DNA of 64,000 nucleotides from Fimbriimonadaceae bacterium (GCA_019454125.1 CP075365.1:2288218-2352217), one strand, 5' to 3'; counted from the stretch's first letter, positions 1-10,387 are shown. Translations and numbers: made by a program. Notes: generated by a model from the sequence alone, not told the origin.

Positions 1-1473
1 AATGTTGCCAGTCGCCACCGCGTCGAACTGGCCGGTCTGCCAGTTACGAAGGCTGACCACGGTCCCCACCGGGATCGACTGGTTGGCGCGGCCCAAGAAC
101 TCGACCGTCACCGTGTTCCGGTTCGCCACGTTCGTTTTGAAGCCGGCCGTCATCCGGGTGACCTTGGTGTTGCGGGCCCCGGGGGCGAACGGCACGATCT
201 CCAGTTCTTTGCCGTCCGCGATCACGAGGGAGCGCAGCTGGCCGGAAAGGAACACGCCCTCTTGGCGGCTCGCATCGGTCAAGTGGGTCACGTTCTGTCG
301 CCCGAGCTTATAGACGGTGCCACCGAGGGCCACTGTGTACAGCTCGCCGTTCTCGTCCGGGTTGATGGACGAGATGTTCCCGATGCTGCCGACTTCGCTG
401 CTGTGGTTGCGGTTGTCGGTGGCGGTGGCCTCGCCCGTGACCGGGTCGATCACGAGCCTAAGCGAGAAGAGCCGCCCCGCGACGTAGTCCGCATAAACGT
501 AGCGGCCGAAGAAATCCGGGCCCAGCTCCAGGCCTCGATAAACGTAGCCGCCTGTGATGGACTGGCCGACCGAGCGGTTGTAGGCGAAGATCGGCTTGGT
601 GTCCGGGCCATAGGCGAGGGCTCCCCCGTTGATCATCTGAGACCCTTCCCAGACGCGCCAACCGTAGTTGCGGCCCCCTTGGCCGGCGGGCTCGTAGTCG
701 ATCTCCTCCCATGCGCTCTGGCCGACGTCGCCGACGACCATGGCACCCGTTCCGAGCAGGTTCGGATCGTCAAAGCTGAACTTCCACGGGTTGCGGTAAC
801 CGAAAGCCCAGATCTCGTCCAGGGCCGCGATCGGGTCGTTATCGACGAAAGGGTTGTCCGGCGGGATCGCATAGTTCCGCTCGGGGTCGGCCGGAAAATC
901 GTCGCCCGAGACGTCCAGGCGCAGCATCTTGCCCAGCAACTCGTTCGGGTTCTGGGCGCGGTTGCCCGGGTCGTTCGCGCTGCCACCGTCACCGGTCGGC
1001 ACGTACAGATAGCCGTCCGGGCCGAACTGGATGGTCCCAGCGTTGTGGTTCGTGAACGGGCGCTGCGTCCGCAGAACCTTGACCTGGCTGGCCGGGTCGG
1101 CCTCGAGCCGGGTGCCCGCCTTCAGCTGGAAGCGGCTCAGCTGCATGTAGACGGGGCTCGTGTTCGAGGTGTAGTTGACGTAGAACGTGCCGCTGGTGGC
1201 GTAATCGGGCGGGAAGGCGAGGCCGAGCAGGCCGCGCTCACTGCCGACAAGGACGCTCAAGGTGAGGAACGGGGTGGGCAACCGGACTCCGTCTTGCACG
1301 ACGAAGATCGTGCCTCCCTGCTGGATCACGTACTGCAGGCTCGGATCGACGGGGTCCTGAATGATCCCCACCGAGCTGCTAAAGCCGCTGACATACGGCG
1401 TGGCCGTCAGGTTCTGGGCGAGCGAAGGCACCGTGGCGACGGCGAAAATGGCTAAGGCAAGCAAACGTTTCAT
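1..1473 (-). CDS. Secreted PQQ-type glucose/sorbosone dehydrogenase-like protein (3' end cut by window edge)
   Basis: Reading leftwards from an ATG at 1473-1471, one frame stays open to the window edge (491 codons, no stop reached). The start has a good ribosome site (AGGAGA just upstream). Residues 1-19 form a signal peptide ending SLA. The body looks like a six-bladed propeller of the glucose/sorbosone dehydrogenase family: the motif NHNAG..FGPDG.LYVPTGDGG lies at about residues 142-164, followed by RNPWKFSFD near 227. Members oxidise sugars in the periplasm with PQQ, but many relatives have no proven substrate. The residues after about 400 look like an extra C-terminal module of unknown role. 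A tRNA-Gln on the same strand lies about 90 bp upstream. Family assignment is firm; substrate is unknown. Confidence 0.85.
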   Translation of the reverse strand, partial: MKRLLALAIFAVATVPSLAQNLTATPYVSGFSSSVGIIQDPVDPSLQYVIQQGGTIFVVQDGVRLPTPFLTLSVLVGSERGLLGLAFPPDYATSGTFYVNYTSNTSPVYMQLSRFQLKAGTRLEADPASQVKVLRTQRPFTNHNAGTIQFGPDGYLYVPTGDGGSANDPGNRAQNPNELLGKMLRLDVSGDDFPADPERNYAIPPDNPFVDNDPIAALDEIWAFGYRNPWKFSFDDPNLLGTGAMVVGDVGQSAWEEIDYEPAGQGGRNYGWRVWEGSQMINGGALAYGPDTKPIFAYNRSVGQSITGGYVYRGLELGPDFFGRYVYADYVAGRLFSLRLVIDPVTGEATATDNRNHSSEVGSIGNISSINPDENGELYTVALGGTVYKLGRQNVTHLTDASRQEGVFLSGQLRSLVIADGKELEIVPFAPGARNTKVTRMTAGFKTNVANRNTVTVEFLGRANQSIPVGTVVSLRNWQTGQFDAVATGNI

Positions 1474-1566
1474 GACTCTCCTGGAAAAAGCGGGAAAACA
1501 CAGTTCCCCACCCCTCTATACGAGTGCTCGCCAGAAAGAGGTCACGGAGTTTTGCGAGAAAGGGTG

Positions 1567-1640
1567 TGGCTGCCGGACTAGGATTCGAACCCAGACTGAC
1601 GGTACCAAAAACCGCTGTCCTACCCTTAGACGATCCGGCA
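1567..1640 (-). tRNA. tRNA-Gln (anticodon TTG)
   Basis: On the minus strand the 7-bp acceptor stem TGCCGGA / TCCGGCA closes a full cloverleaf. The anticodon stem GCGGT/ACCGT (first pair G-U) holds the loop TTTTGGT, which places TTG at 34-36. The T arm carries GGTTCGAATCC. The discriminator is G and the CCA end is encoded (1567-1569). The body is close to the tRNA-Gln(CTG) at 32927-33000. Confidence 0.95.
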
Positions 1641-1679
1641 GTCCAGTGGCAAGGGTACCTGCGGATGCGACAGGGACGG

Positions 1680-1685
1680 TAGGAT
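1680..1685 (+). promoter_or_regulatory. Candidate -10 element of kynA (leaderless type)
   Basis: TAGGAT ends 6 bases before the kynA ATG at 1692, and no clear Shine-Dalgarno sequence sits in front of that ATG. This is the TANNNT spacing seen at leaderless genes. No convincing -35 box is visible. Confidence 0.35.
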
Positions 1686-1691
1686 ACGGGT

Positions 1692-2534
1692 ATGTCGCAC
1701 CGGCCCATGGAAGCGACCATCGAGACGGACTTCGAGCACCGCCTTGACTACGCGGGCTACTTGATGCTCGACCAGCTCCTGGATTGCCAGCGTCCGCTCT
1801 CCGAGCCGGCCCACCACGACGAGACCCTCTTCATCGTCCAGCACCAGACCTCCGAACTCTGGATGAAGCTCGTCGTCCACGAGCTGAAGGCCGCCGTCCG
1901 CCTCGTCCAAGAGGACGCCCTCGAGCCGTCTTTTAAGATTCTGGCGCGCGTTAAACACGTCCAAAAGATGCTGTTCGAGCAGTGGTCGGTCCTACAAACC
2001 TTGACCCCTTCTGAATACGCACAGTTCCGCGGGGTGCTCGGTTCGGCCAGCGGTTTTCAATCCCACCAGTTCCGGCTTATCGAGTTTTTGCTCGGCAACA
2101 AGGACGCGGACAGCGTCTCGGTCTTCAGGCACAAGCCCGAAATCGTCGCAGAGCTTCTCGAAGCCCTCAATTCCCCGAGCCTCTATGACGAGTTCTTGCG
2201 ACATTTGAAGCGGCGCGGCTATGAGATTCCCGACGAGGCGGTCGAGCGCGACTGGTCGCAACCGTACAAGGAACGAGAAGAGATAGTCCAAGTCTTCAAG
2301 CAAATCTATGAGGAGCCTGAAGCCTATTGGCCTGCCTATGAAATGGCGGAAAAACTCGTGGACGTAGAAGAACAGTTCGTCCTTTGGCGCTTCCGCCATA
2401 TGAAGACAGTCGAACGGATTATCGGTTATAAGAGGGGCACAGGCGGCAGCTCCGGGGTCAGCTTCCTTCGTCGCGCGATAGACATTAGGCTCTTCCCTGA
2501 ACTTTGGAGCGTTCGAACGGAGATCGGCAAGTGA
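1692..2534 (+). CDS. kynA: Tryptophan 2,3-dioxygenase
   Basis: A 280-residue haem dioxygenase that opens the indole ring of L-tryptophan to give N-formylkynurenine in the cytoplasm, the first step of the kynurenine pathway. The family blocks are complete: [15 protein letters not shown] (43-57), SGFQSHQFR (120-128) and [14 protein letters not shown] (232-245), in which H236 is the expected axial haem ligand, followed by GTGGSSGV. Length is normal for the family. The stop codon overlaps the GTG start of kynU, so the two are translationally coupled. An ATG at codon 6 is a possible alternative start; the first ATG is preferred because a TAGGAT -10-like hexamer lies 6 bases before it. Confidence 0.95.
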   Translation: MSHRPMEATIETDFEHRLDYAGYLMLDQLLDCQRPLSEPAHHDETLFIVQHQTSELWMKLVVHELKAAVRLVQEDALEPSFKILARVKHVQKMLFEQWSVLQTLTPSEYAQFRGVLGSASGFQSHQFRLIEFLLGNKDADSVSVFRHKPEIVAELLEALNSPSLYDEFLRHLKRRGYEIPDEAVERDWSQPYKEREEIVQVFKQIYEEPEAYWPAYEMAEKLVDVEEQFVLWRFRHMKTVERIIGYKRGTGGSSGVSFLRRAIDIRLFPELWSVRTEIGK

Positions 2535-3772
2535 GCGCGCGCACCCTCAGCGCGACGGGCCTCGGCCCCGCCCCCTGGGACGACGCGGCCGTAGCCGAAG
2601 CCCTCTCCCCCCGGTTCTCCCGATCCCAGGCCGCCGACGCGGAGCGGGGCCGCGTCTATCTCGCGAACCACTCGCTCGGCCGCCCACCGGATGCGGTCGC
2701 CACCCACGTCGAGCGCGGCCTCTCGCTCTGGTACGGGTGGATGGACGGTGCCTGGGACGAAGGCGGCTGGCTGGACGAGGCGCGCGACTTTCGCAAGCTC
2801 CTGGGGAGGCTCGTCGGGATCGGCAACGGCGAGGTCGTGCTGCGCCCGAACGCGGGCCACGCGCTCCGCACCGTCCTGAACGCCTTTCCCCAGGGCCGCC
2901 CGATCCAGATCGTCACGACCAGGGGCGAGTTCGACAGCCTCGACTTCATCCTGAAAACGTACGCGTTCCGCGAGCGGGCGCGCGTCACATGGGTCGATCC
3001 AGAGCCGACCGATCCGCCCACCTTCCGCGAGGAGAAGATCGCGGACGCGGTCACCGACCAAACCGACCTCGTCGTCGTCTCCCACGCCTTTTTCGAGACC
3101 GGCCGCTTCCTGACGGGACTGGACGAGATCGTCCAGAGAGCCCACAGGCACGGCGCGAAGATCCTGGTCGACCTCTATCATTCGGCCGGGGTGGTGCCGC
3201 TGGACTTCGCCGCGCTCGGCGCGGATTTTGGGGTCGGGGGCTGCTACAAATATTTGCGGGGAGGGCCTGGCGCAGGCTGGCTCGCCCTCTCACCAGCCGT
3301 CCTTTCCGATGAGAGTTTTCGGTCTCTCGATACCGGCTGGTTCGCGAAGGAAGCCACTTTCGGGTACGAGAAATCCGAGCAGCCGCGATGGGCAGAGGGC
3401 GGCGATGGATGGATGGAGTCCACGCCGCCCGTCCTCGTGCCCTATCAAGCGCGGGCCGGGCTGGAGCTCGTCCTGGAGCTCGGCGTCGATCAGATCCGCG
3501 CGGACAACCTGGACCGCCAGGCCCTGTTGCGAGACGCGCTTCGAAGGCACGGCGCTTCCCCTTTCGAACCGGAAGACCCCCACGAGTTCGGCGCCTTCAC
3601 CCTCTTGCCGCATCCGCGGGCGACCGACCTCGTCAAGGCCCTGAAGGGGCACGGCATCGTCACCGACGCCCGCAGCGGGCGCGTCCGGCTCTGTCCTGAC
3701 TTCCTTAATCCGCGCGAGCAATTCGCCAGCGTTGCCCAGACGATCGCGACATGTGCCCGGGAACTCCACTAG
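2531..3772 (+). CDS. kynU: Kynureninase
   Basis: A PLP-dependent hydrolase that cleaves kynurenine (or 3-hydroxykynurenine) to anthranilate (or 3-hydroxyanthranilate) and alanine. The GTG at 2531 is chosen as start: it overlaps the kynA stop (GTGA) and has GGAG about 10 bases upstream; the frame is open further upstream only inside kynA. From this start the protein has 413 residues, normal for the family. The PLP-binding lysine is K240 in [10 protein letters not shown], preceded by [13 protein letters not shown], which holds the conserved aspartate. No kynurenine formamidase gene is adjacent, so the middle step of the pathway must be supplied from elsewhere or occur slowly without an enzyme. 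Confidence 0.93.
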   Translation: MSARTLSATGLGPAPWDDAAVAEALSPRFSRSQAADAERGRVYLANHSLGRPPDAVATHVERGLSLWYGWMDGAWDEGGWLDEARDFRKLLGRLVGIGNGEVVLRPNAGHALRTVLNAFPQGRPIQIVTTRGEFDSLDFILKTYAFRERARVTWVDPEPTDPPTFREEKIADAVTDQTDLVVVSHAFFETGRFLTGLDEIVQRAHRHGAKILVDLYHSAGVVPLDFAALGADFGVGGCYKYLRGGPGAGWLALSPAVLSDESFRSLDTGWFAKEATFGYEKSEQPRWAEGGDGWMESTPPVLVPYQARAGLELVLELGVDQIRADNLDRQALLRDALRRHGASPFEPEDPHEFGAFTLLPHPRATDLVKALKGHGIVTDARSGRVRLCPDFLNPREQFASVAQTIATCARELH

Positions 3773-3849
3773 GTTCCTGGCGGTCGCCCGCTATGGGCGG
3801 CCATTCAACCCAGTACCAGACTGCGGTTTAGGGACAAAATCGCCCGTTC

Positions 3850-6183
3850 ATGTTCTTCTCGAAGTATCCGCACCCGGCGAACTTCCGCTTTGTCGAGGAT
3901 TTCGACCCGGACTCCGGCAGCGCGAAGGTCGGCCAACGGAACCCCCGCGTGCACTTGGAAAGCTTCGAGGGGGGCATTTTTCGCGTCGTCGTCCGGGACG
4001 AGCGGATTTGGAAGCCCGATCCCTCGCTGGTCAAGCTTGAGATCCCCGGCGCCCCGCGCACGAACCACGTGTGCGTGGAATCGGCCTTCGACCTCACCTT
4101 CTTGGACGATTCCGGCTCCCCGGCCCTGGCGACCACGCCCGGCCAAGGCTTCGGCCTCTGCGGCAACGCGCACCTGTTCCAGTTCCAGGTGCCGTTCGAA
4201 GCGCAGTTCTTCGGCCTGGGCGGCAAGTGGCTCAACCGGCTGGAGATGTCCGGCGTCCGCACCAAGTTCTGGAACACGGACGTCTGGAGCGACTTCCACT
4301 GGGCGCAGTGGGGCAGCCACGAAATCGACCCGCCCTATTTCAGCACGCCCTACGTCGCGATGAAGACGCCCAAGCACTGGATCGGGCTGCTCCTCGACAA
4401 TCCTGCGACGACCTTCATCCAGACCCCCGGGCGCGACGACACCCGCGTCTTCGTCGAGTGGCAACGGACCCTGCCCCGGCTCGTCCTCGGGAGCGAGGAC
4501 GGCGAGCCCCGCCTCGTCGTCATGGTCGCGGACTCCCTCGCCGAATTGACCGAAAAGCTCCAGACCATCGTGGGCAAGACTCCCCGCCCGCCGATCTGGT
4601 CCATCGGGTTCCACCAGTCGCGCTGGGGCTATGGCGGCCATAAAGACCTCGTCGACCTCGATCGCCGCTTCGAGAAGTACGACATCCCCTGCAGCGGACT
4701 CTGGCTCGACCTCGACTACATGGACGGCTTCCGGATCTTCCAGACCAGCAAGCAGCAGTTCCCCAAAGGCCCGGGCGAGACCGCCGCGGCCCTCGCCAAG
4801 AACGACCGCCGGATCGTGCCGATCATCGACCCGGGCGTAAAGCAGGAAGCGGGCTACCGCGTCTTCGACGACGGCATGAAAAACGGCGTCTTCTGCCGCA
4901 ACGTGGAGGGCCAGCCCTATGTCGGGCTGGTGTGGCCCGGAGAAACCGTCTTCCCCGACTTCACCCAGCCAAAGGTACGCGATTGGTGGGCCGGCTATGC
5001 AAAGGAGTTCCGCGAGAGCGGGTTCGGCGCGGCTTGGCTGGATATGAACGACCCCTCGACGGGGCCGGTCGACCCGACCGGCATGCTGTTCAACGACGGG
5101 CAGGAGGCGCACGCCCTGCACCGGAACCAGTACGCGCTCGGCATGCAGATGGCAACGCGCAAGGGCTTCCTCCTTGCCTATCCGGAAGAGCGGCCGTTCC
5201 TGCTTAGCCGCTCGGGATTCACCGGCACCAGCCGCTTCTCCGCGATCTGGACGGGCGACAACGTCTCCAACGAGTTCTATCTCCGCCATGCGATCACGAC
5301 CTCTCTGGGCATGGCGATCAGCGGCCTTCCCTTCAACGGCCCCGACGTGGGAGGCTTCGGAGGGGACGCCGACGACGAGCTCATGGTGCGCTGGGTGCAG
5401 GCCTGCTTCCTGTTCCCGTTCTTCCGCAACCACTCCACCCTCGGCAGCCGGAACGAGGAGCCGTGGGCGTACCGCGCCAAGACGCGCTCGGTGATCGGCC
5501 ACTTTATCCAGCTTCGCTACCGCTTGCTTCCCTATCTCTACCAACTCTTTCTGCGCCAGGAGGCGCGCGGTGAGGCCCTCCTCCGACCCCTCTTCCACGA
5601 CTTTGACCAGGCCGGCCTCGAGACCGTGCTCGACGAGTTCTTGGTCGGGCCGGACATCCTCCAGGCTCCTGTCGTCGCGATGGGAGAGTATCGGCGCGAA
5701 GTGCTGCTCCCCGGCGACCAGCCCTGGTTCGACGCCCAGACCGGGCGTTGGAAGAAGCCGGGCAAGTCCTCGGTCTCTGCCCTCTTGCCTGCAAGCCCGC
5801 TCTATCTCCGTAGCGGGGCCGTCATCCCGATACAAAGGCGGCAGCCGACCGACAACCATGTCGACCTCGCCCGCCCCGCCCTCCTCTGCGCCCTCCCCGC
5901 CGACTGGAAGGGACACACGGTGCTGGAGTATGAGTTCGACGACGGCTTGAGCTACGGCTATGAGAAGGGAGAGCGGACCCGCGTGCGGATCGAAGTCGAT
6001 GGCAGGAAGGACACCGTCGAGGTCCGCACCGTGGCCCTCGAAGAGGGCTTCGGCGCGCTGGAGCCCGAGTTCTGGTTCGTCGAGAACGACCGCCACGTCA
6101 AAGTGGACGGAGAGGCGAAGTCGCTCAAAGAGACCTCGCTAGCGCTCACCGGCCGCAAGCTCACGGTCTACGCGGCTCAATAG
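3850..6183 (+). CDS. Glycoside hydrolase family 31 (alpha-glucosidase-like)
   Basis: A 777-residue GH31 enzyme releasing alpha-linked sugars, most likely glucose from maltodextrin-type substrates. There is no signal peptide, so it probably acts in the cytoplasm. The order is: N-terminal beta-sandwich (about 1-230), (beta/alpha)8 barrel from about 240 (RPPIWSIGFHQSRWGY), then C-terminal beta domains. The nucleophile is D398 in WLDMND (the common form is DMNE) and the acid/base is D470 in WTGDNVS. It precedes the LacI-regulated GH13/ABC operon by 143 bp, which fits a shared maltodextrin route. Alpha-xylosidase or another GH31 specificity cannot be excluded. The ATG lacks a clear ribosome site. 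Confidence 0.9.
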   Translation: MFFSKYPHPANFRFVEDFDPDSGSAKVGQRNPRVHLESFEGGIFRVVVRDERIWKPDPSLVKLEIPGAPRTNHVCVESAFDLTFLDDSGSPALATTPGQGFGLCGNAHLFQFQVPFEAQFFGLGGKWLNRLEMSGVRTKFWNTDVWSDFHWAQWGSHEIDPPYFSTPYVAMKTPKHWIGLLLDNPATTFIQTPGRDDTRVFVEWQRTLPRLVLGSEDGEPRLVVMVADSLAELTEKLQTIVGKTPRPPIWSIGFHQSRWGYGGHKDLVDLDRRFEKYDIPCSGLWLDLDYMDGFRIFQTSKQQFPKGPGETAAALAKNDRRIVPIIDPGVKQEAGYRVFDDGMKNGVFCRNVEGQPYVGLVWPGETVFPDFTQPKVRDWWAGYAKEFRESGFGAAWLDMNDPSTGPVDPTGMLFNDGQEAHALHRNQYALGMQMATRKGFLLAYPEERPFLLSRSGFTGTSRFSAIWTGDNVSNEFYLRHAITTSLGMAISGLPFNGPDVGGFGGDADDELMVRWVQACFLFPFFRNHSTLGSRNEEPWAYRAKTRSVIGHFIQLRYRLLPYLYQLFLRQEARGEALLRPLFHDFDQAGLETVLDEFLVGPDILQAPVVAMGEYRREVLLPGDQPWFDAQTGRWKKPGKSSVSALLPASPLYLRSGAVIPIQRRQPTDNHVDLARPALLCALPADWKGHTVLEYEFDDGLSYGYEKGERTRVRIEVDGRKDTVEVRTVALEEGFGALEPEFWFVENDRHVKVDGEAKSLKETSLALTGRKLTVYAAQ

Positions 6184-6202
6184 CGAGCCCTGGACGACGA
6201 TT

Positions 6203-6231
6203 CGATTAGCCTAGTAAAACTACTGTAATCG
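6203..6231. promoter_or_regulatory. 29-bp interrupted palindrome, candidate operator
   Basis: CGATTA and TAATCG form the outer perfect inverted repeat, TAGT and ACTA the inner one, around a central AAA; three mismatched bases separate outer and inner arms on each side. It is AT-rich in a GC-rich genome and sits between the GH31 stop and the LacI-family gene. Autoregulation by that LacI protein is an inference; the odd-length AAA centre differs from the usual CG-centred LacI operators. No U-tract follows, so a terminator is less likely. Confidence 0.35.
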
Positions 6232-6326
6232 CTGATCTTTTTGTAAAGAGTAGCGTTTCGGGCCCAAGAGTCTGTATACTCAGAATACGAATTCACAAGC
6301 TGACCGCAGCGTTGCGGGAGCTACCG

Positions 6327-7346
6327 ATGAGGGTTACGCAGCAACATATCGCGAAATATGCACAGGTCTCTCAGGCCACGGTCTCCCGCGTCCTTGCGGG
6401 AGACGACCGTGTCGAGACAGAGATCCGCGACAAGGTCATGGCTGCGATCGAGCAGCACAACTACCGGCCTGACGTCCGCGCCCGCTCGCTCCGCACCCGC
6501 TGCACCCATCTCATAGGCCTCGCCATCCAGCGGCCCGAAGGCGGCCTGAGCGGAGACCCCTTCTACACCAGCCTCATCAGCGAACTGCTCGATGGGCTGA
6601 GCCACACCGACTATCACCTCTGCCTGGATACGGTCCCCGTGGACGGCGGGCAGTGGCAAGTCTATGACGAACTGCTCCGGACACGCCGTGTGGACGGTCT
6701 CGTGCTAGTCGAGTCAGAGGCGAACGACGAACGCCTGGCACGGCTGCAAAAGGACAAGTTCCCCTTCGTCCTGATCGGCAACCCGATGGACGCGCGCGTC
6801 TGGTCGGTGGACAACGACAACGTCTACGCCGGGCAAATCGCGACCGAGCACCTCTTCACGAGCGGTTACCGCCGAGTCGGATTTATCGCGGGGCCGGAGG
6901 GCATCACGGTCAGCGAAGACCGCATCGAGGGCTATCGCCGCATCGTGCAGCAGCAGGAGGCGCCCGTCATGATCTGGCACGCCGACTTCGGCCAAGACTC
7001 GGCACGGGAGACCGCCCTCGCCGTCCTGCAAGGCGCGGACGCGCCCGACGCCCTTGTGGTCTTGGACGACTTTATGGCGATGGGCGTCGTCGACGCCGCC
7101 CGGCGGGTCGGGAAGAAAATGCCGCAAGACCTCGGCATCGTCAGCTTTAACGACAGCCCCGTTTGCCGCATGCTGGAAGGCGGCCTCTCCTCCGTCAGCC
7201 TCGATATCCACCGCCTCGTCTCGACCGCGCTCGAGATGCTGTTCACTGCGCTCAGCGGCGAGTTCGCCGAAGAACCGCGGCGCACCATCGTCCCGAGCCG
7301 GCTGATGGTGCGCGGCAGTTCCGTCAGGACGGGGGGCCTGCTGTGA
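6327..7346 (+). CDS. LacI family transcriptional regulator
   Basis: A 339-residue repressor/activator with an N-terminal helix-turn-helix (TQQHIAKYAQVSQATVSRVL, residues 4-23), hinge (to about 60) and a periplasmic-binding-protein-like sugar sensor (about 60-330). ATG 6327 is chosen because GGGAG lies about 6 bases upstream; a TTG at 6312 would add five residues. It opens an operon with a GH13 amylase, prepilin, small membrane protein and sugar permeases, so it most likely senses a malto-oligosaccharide or similar sugar and controls this operon. A TATACT hexamer at 6275-6280 is a candidate -10. Its stop overlaps the GTG of the amylase gene. Confidence 0.92.
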   Translation: MRVTQQHIAKYAQVSQATVSRVLAGDDRVETEIRDKVMAAIEQHNYRPDVRARSLRTRCTHLIGLAIQRPEGGLSGDPFYTSLISELLDGLSHTDYHLCLDTVPVDGGQWQVYDELLRTRRVDGLVLVESEANDERLARLQKDKFPFVLIGNPMDARVWSVDNDNVYAGQIATEHLFTSGYRRVGFIAGPEGITVSEDRIEGYRRIVQQQEAPVMIWHADFGQDSARETALAVLQGADAPDALVVLDDFMAMGVVDAARRVGKKMPQDLGIVSFNDSPVCRMLEGGLSSVSLDIHRLVSTALEMLFTALSGEFAEEPRRTIVPSRLMVRGSSVRTGGLL

Positions 7347-9496
7347 GCAGCCTGCTCCTTGCAGCTGCCCTCGCCCTCCTCGGCGAGCCCCACACCTTCA
7401 CCTACGTGCCCGACCGGCCCGCCAGCCGGGTGAACCTCGCGGGCACCTTCAACAACTGGAACAAGGACGCGACTTCCATGACCCTCGGGGCCGACGGCAA
7501 GACCTGGACGGCCAAACTCGACCTGCCCCTCGGCAAGCACTATTACAAGTTCGTTCTCGACGGGGACACTTGGGTCACCGACCCGAAAGCGCCGAGCGAG
7601 TCCGACGCGAGCGGTTACGTCAACAGCGTCCTCTACCTCTTCCCGCCCGACTACGGGACACCGGCCGTGCGGGGCGACGGCACCATAGCAGCCTCCGCGC
7701 TCGCCCACCGGCAGGAGATGCCGAGCCTCAATTGGGACCGCGGCAAGCTGCTGTTGACGCTCCGCGCACGCCCGCACGACCTCGTCAAGGTCTTCTGCAT
7801 TGCCGGCGACCGCAAAGTACCGATGACCGACGCGGGGGGCGACGACTTCTACACCTATTACCAAGCGGCCATGCCCTGGAGCATGGAGGGCGACATCGAC
7901 TACTGCTTCCGGATCGAGGACGGCCCCACCGTCCGATACTTTGGCCCCGACGGCCTCTCCGATAAACCGGAAACGTTCAAGTTAGAACATAAGACGTTTA
8001 AGCCGTTCCAACCGCCAAGCTGGGTGGAAAAGGCCGTCTTCTACCAAATCTTCCCGGAGCGGTTCGCCAACGGCGACAAATCGAACGACCCGCCGAACGT
8101 CCAACCTTGGGACGCCGAACCTCGATACGACAATTGGATGGGCGGCGACCTCGCCGGGGTGCGCCAGAACATGGGCCACATCGTCTCTCTCGGAGTCGAC
8201 GCGGTCTACTTCAACCCGATCTTCGAAGGCCCCTCGAACCACCATTACGAGACGACGGACTACCTGAAGGTGGACCACCGCTTCGGCACGAACGAAGAGT
8301 TCCGCGACCTCGTGCAAGAGCTTAAGGCGGCCGGCGTGCGCACCGTCCTCGACGGCGTCTTCAACCACACGAGCATCGACTTCTTCGCGTTCAAAGACCT
8401 CCTGCAGAACCAGGAAAAGTCGAAGTATGCCCACTGGTACTTTGTCAAATCATTCCCGGTTATCGCACAGGACAAACCGTCTTACGAAGCTTGGTGGGGG
8501 TTCCCCTCAATGCCAAAGCTCAACCTCCTGCAACCCGAAGTCTCGCGCTACGTCTTGACCGTCCCCGATTATTGGAACGATTTCGCCAAGATCGATGGCT
8601 GGCGCTTGGACGTTGCGAACGAGGTGCCGATGGAGTTCTGGCGCCAGTTCAGAACGGCGGTGAAGACGAAGAACCCGGAGGCCTGGATCGTCGGCGAGGA
8701 GTGGGGCGACGCCTCCGGCTGGCTCAAGGGCGACCAGTGGGACGCCTCGATGAACTACCCGTTCCGAGGCGCGGTGCTCGGCTTTGTCGCGCAGAAGCAA
8801 CTGAAGCCCTCCGATTTTTGGAAGCGGCTGAACGCGCTCTACGATTCCTACGGCCCGCAGGTCAGCCGCAACATGCTGAACCTTCTGGGAAGCCACGACA
8901 CGCCGCGCCTCCTACACGAGTGCGGCGGGGACGGGCGCCTGGCGCGGCTCGCCGCGATGATCCAGTTCACCTGGGTCGGCGCGCCCAGCGTCTATTACGG
9001 CGACGAACTCGGAATGGAGGGCGGGGCAGACCCGCAGAACCGGCGCGGCATGCGCTGGGACCTCGCCACGCCGGACAACCCCTACCTCAGCCTTTATCGG
9101 AAGCTCGGCAAGATCCGCCGCGAGACCCCCGCCCTGCAGAGCGGCGACCCGAGCCTGCTCGAGGCGAACGACGAAGAGGCCTGGCTCGCCTTCGCCCGCA
9201 CTTACGGGGACGAGAGGGCGGTCGTGGTCGTCAACCGTGGCGAAAGCCCGGCGCGGGTCAAGCTCGACCTGCCCGAATCCCTCATGTCCGCCGGGTTCTA
9301 CGACTTGCTGAACGAGCGCGCCGCCGCGATCGAGGGCGGAGCCCTCAGGCTGGAAGTGCCCGCGCTTTCAGTCGCGATCCTCGTTCCAGGCGACGGAAGC
9401 CTTGCCCGCGCGGCCGCCGCCGCGCCAAGACCGGTTTCAAAACACGCGACGCTCGCGGAACGCTCTTCCGCCCGACCCCCAAGCTATCAAAGGTGA
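7343..9496 (+). CDS. Secreted GH13 alpha-amylase / cyclomaltodextrinase-like enzyme
   Basis: The GTG at 7343 overlaps the stop of the regulator (GTGA) and gives a clean signal peptide ([15 protein letters not shown]), so it is preferred over upstream in-frame codons that lie inside lacI. The 717-residue protein has a CBM48/E-set module (about 18-105; [21 protein letters not shown]), a second N-terminal beta domain (about 125-215) and the GH13 barrel from about 230 ([14 protein letters not shown]). Catalytic residues are D423 (GWRLDVANE), E452 (VGEEWGD) and D519 (GSHDTPR). The architecture resembles neopullulanase/cyclomaltodextrinase enzymes. It acts outside the cytoplasm and would feed the importer encoded downstream. 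Exact specificity is not readable. Confidence 0.92.
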   Translation: MSSLLLAAALALLGEPHTFTYVPDRPASRVNLAGTFNNWNKDATSMTLGADGKTWTAKLDLPLGKHYYKFVLDGDTWVTDPKAPSESDASGYVNSVLYLFPPDYGTPAVRGDGTIAASALAHRQEMPSLNWDRGKLLLTLRARPHDLVKVFCIAGDRKVPMTDAGGDDFYTYYQAAMPWSMEGDIDYCFRIEDGPTVRYFGPDGLSDKPETFKLEHKTFKPFQPPSWVEKAVFYQIFPERFANGDKSNDPPNVQPWDAEPRYDNWMGGDLAGVRQNMGHIVSLGVDAVYFNPIFEGPSNHHYETTDYLKVDHRFGTNEEFRDLVQELKAAGVRTVLDGVFNHTSIDFFAFKDLLQNQEKSKYAHWYFVKSFPVIAQDKPSYEAWWGFPSMPKLNLLQPEVSRYVLTVPDYWNDFAKIDGWRLDVANEVPMEFWRQFRTAVKTKNPEAWIVGEEWGDASGWLKGDQWDASMNYPFRGAVLGFVAQKQLKPSDFWKRLNALYDSYGPQVSRNMLNLLGSHDTPRLLHECGGDGRLARLAAMIQFTWVGAPSVYYGDELGMEGGADPQNRRGMRWDLATPDNPYLSLYRKLGKIRRETPALQSGDPSLLEANDEEAWLAFARTYGDERAVVVVNRGESPARVKLDLPESLMSAGFYDLLNERAAAIEGGALRLEVPALSVAILVPGDGSLARAAAAAPRPVSKHATLAERSSARPPSYQR

Positions 9497-9504
9497 TACT
9501 CCCC

Positions 9505-10386
9505 ATGCTAAATCGACGCCGATCGGGCTTTACGCTCATTGAACTTCTCGTCGTGATCGCGATCATCGCGATCTTAGCGGCGATCCTCTTCCCCGTCTTC
9601 GCACAGGCAAAAGTTGCCGCTAAGAAGATCAACACGACCAGCAAGCTAAAGCAGATAAATCTGGCCCACCAAATGTACACCATCGACTTCGACGATATGT
9701 ACTGTCCGCGATGGAGGGGTGGTTACGGCCCCCCGAACGGAGGTGACCCGGAAAACAGCATGTCTTGGGATAAGTTGATCCAAACTTACACGAAGAACTA
9801 CGACATCATGTACTCGTCGGAGGACAAGCGTCCTACGTACAAGACACCGAAGGGCCAGATTCGCCGCAGCTTCGCCGTCGCTCGAAACGTTTTCCGCGGG
9901 ATTCAGCCGAGGAACGGTTTCCGAGGTACGTTCTTCGGCGCACCTGAAACCTGGAAGGTCTCGGTCACGACAACGGTCATTCCACTTCCTGGCGGCACGA
10001 TCACCGTTGCCGAACAGCGACAAGACATCTTCCAGAGTAACGACCCGTGGAAGGACGACAAATGGTACACGGGCGGAGACATTGAAAACACGCGAAGATC
10101 CGACTGGAAAAACACCAAGGATCCTAGGGCGCCTTACGGCAACATCGACAACGCTTACTCCGAAGGCTCTGTCTGGGCCTTTGCAGACGGGCACGTTCGT
10201 TACCAGAAAGTAAACGGCACGGCCAGTGATGGGGTTTTCCAGGGAACTGTCTTCGAAGGGTATGAGCAAAAGGCTGGCGCGTGGGTTACCGGTAACGGAG
10301 ACCCGTTCTGGGACAGGGGCATTGTTTGCCTGGACTCGCTCTTGAAGACCAGCGACGCGACCTGCAAGCTTCCTGGCGAAGATTAA
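9505..10386 (+). CDS. Type IV prepilin-like protein with H-X9-DG type C-terminus
   Basis: A 293-residue protein with a canonical class III prepilin signal: short basic leader, then [19 protein letters not shown], cut before F by a prepilin peptidase. ATG 9505 follows an AAAGGTGAT ribosome site 8 bp after the amylase gene. The mature part starts with the usual helix ([13 protein letters not shown]) and ends near [12 protein letters not shown], matching the H-X9-DG processing-associated motif found in large paralog sets in Planctomycetota, Armatimonadota and relatives. Inside a sugar-uptake operon it could form a pseudopilus or envelope fibre that holds enzymes or substrate; this is inference. 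A second copy with the same signal lies at 29155-29823, also beside a sugar importer. Confidence 0.9.
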   Translation: MLNRRRSGFTLIELLVVIAIIAILAAILFPVFAQAKVAAKKINTTSKLKQINLAHQMYTIDFDDMYCPRWRGGYGPPNGGDPENSMSWDKLIQTYTKNYDIMYSSEDKRPTYKTPKGQIRRSFAVARNVFRGIQPRNGFRGTFFGAPETWKVSVTTTVIPLPGGTITVAEQRQDIFQSNDPWKDDKWYTGGDIENTRRSDWKNTKDPRAPYGNIDNAYSEGSVWAFADGHVRYQKVNGTASDGVFQGTVFEGYEQKAGAWVTGNGDPFWDRGIVCLDSLLKTSDATCKLPGED

Positions 10387-10387
10387 G

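Noticed and set aside
262-1455. 397-codon plus-strand frame in the first gene region
   Set aside because: The minus strand encodes a complete secreted dehydrogenase with signal peptide and ribosome site; the plus-strand translation is low-complexity Val/Ala/Arg without a family match.
3805-6096. 763-codon open frame on the minus strand opposite the GH31 gene
   Set aside because: Its translation has no recognisable domain and it mirrors GC-rich codons of the GH31 gene, whose catalytic motifs are intact. Similar shadows occur opposite kynU, the transporter fusion, tig and others.
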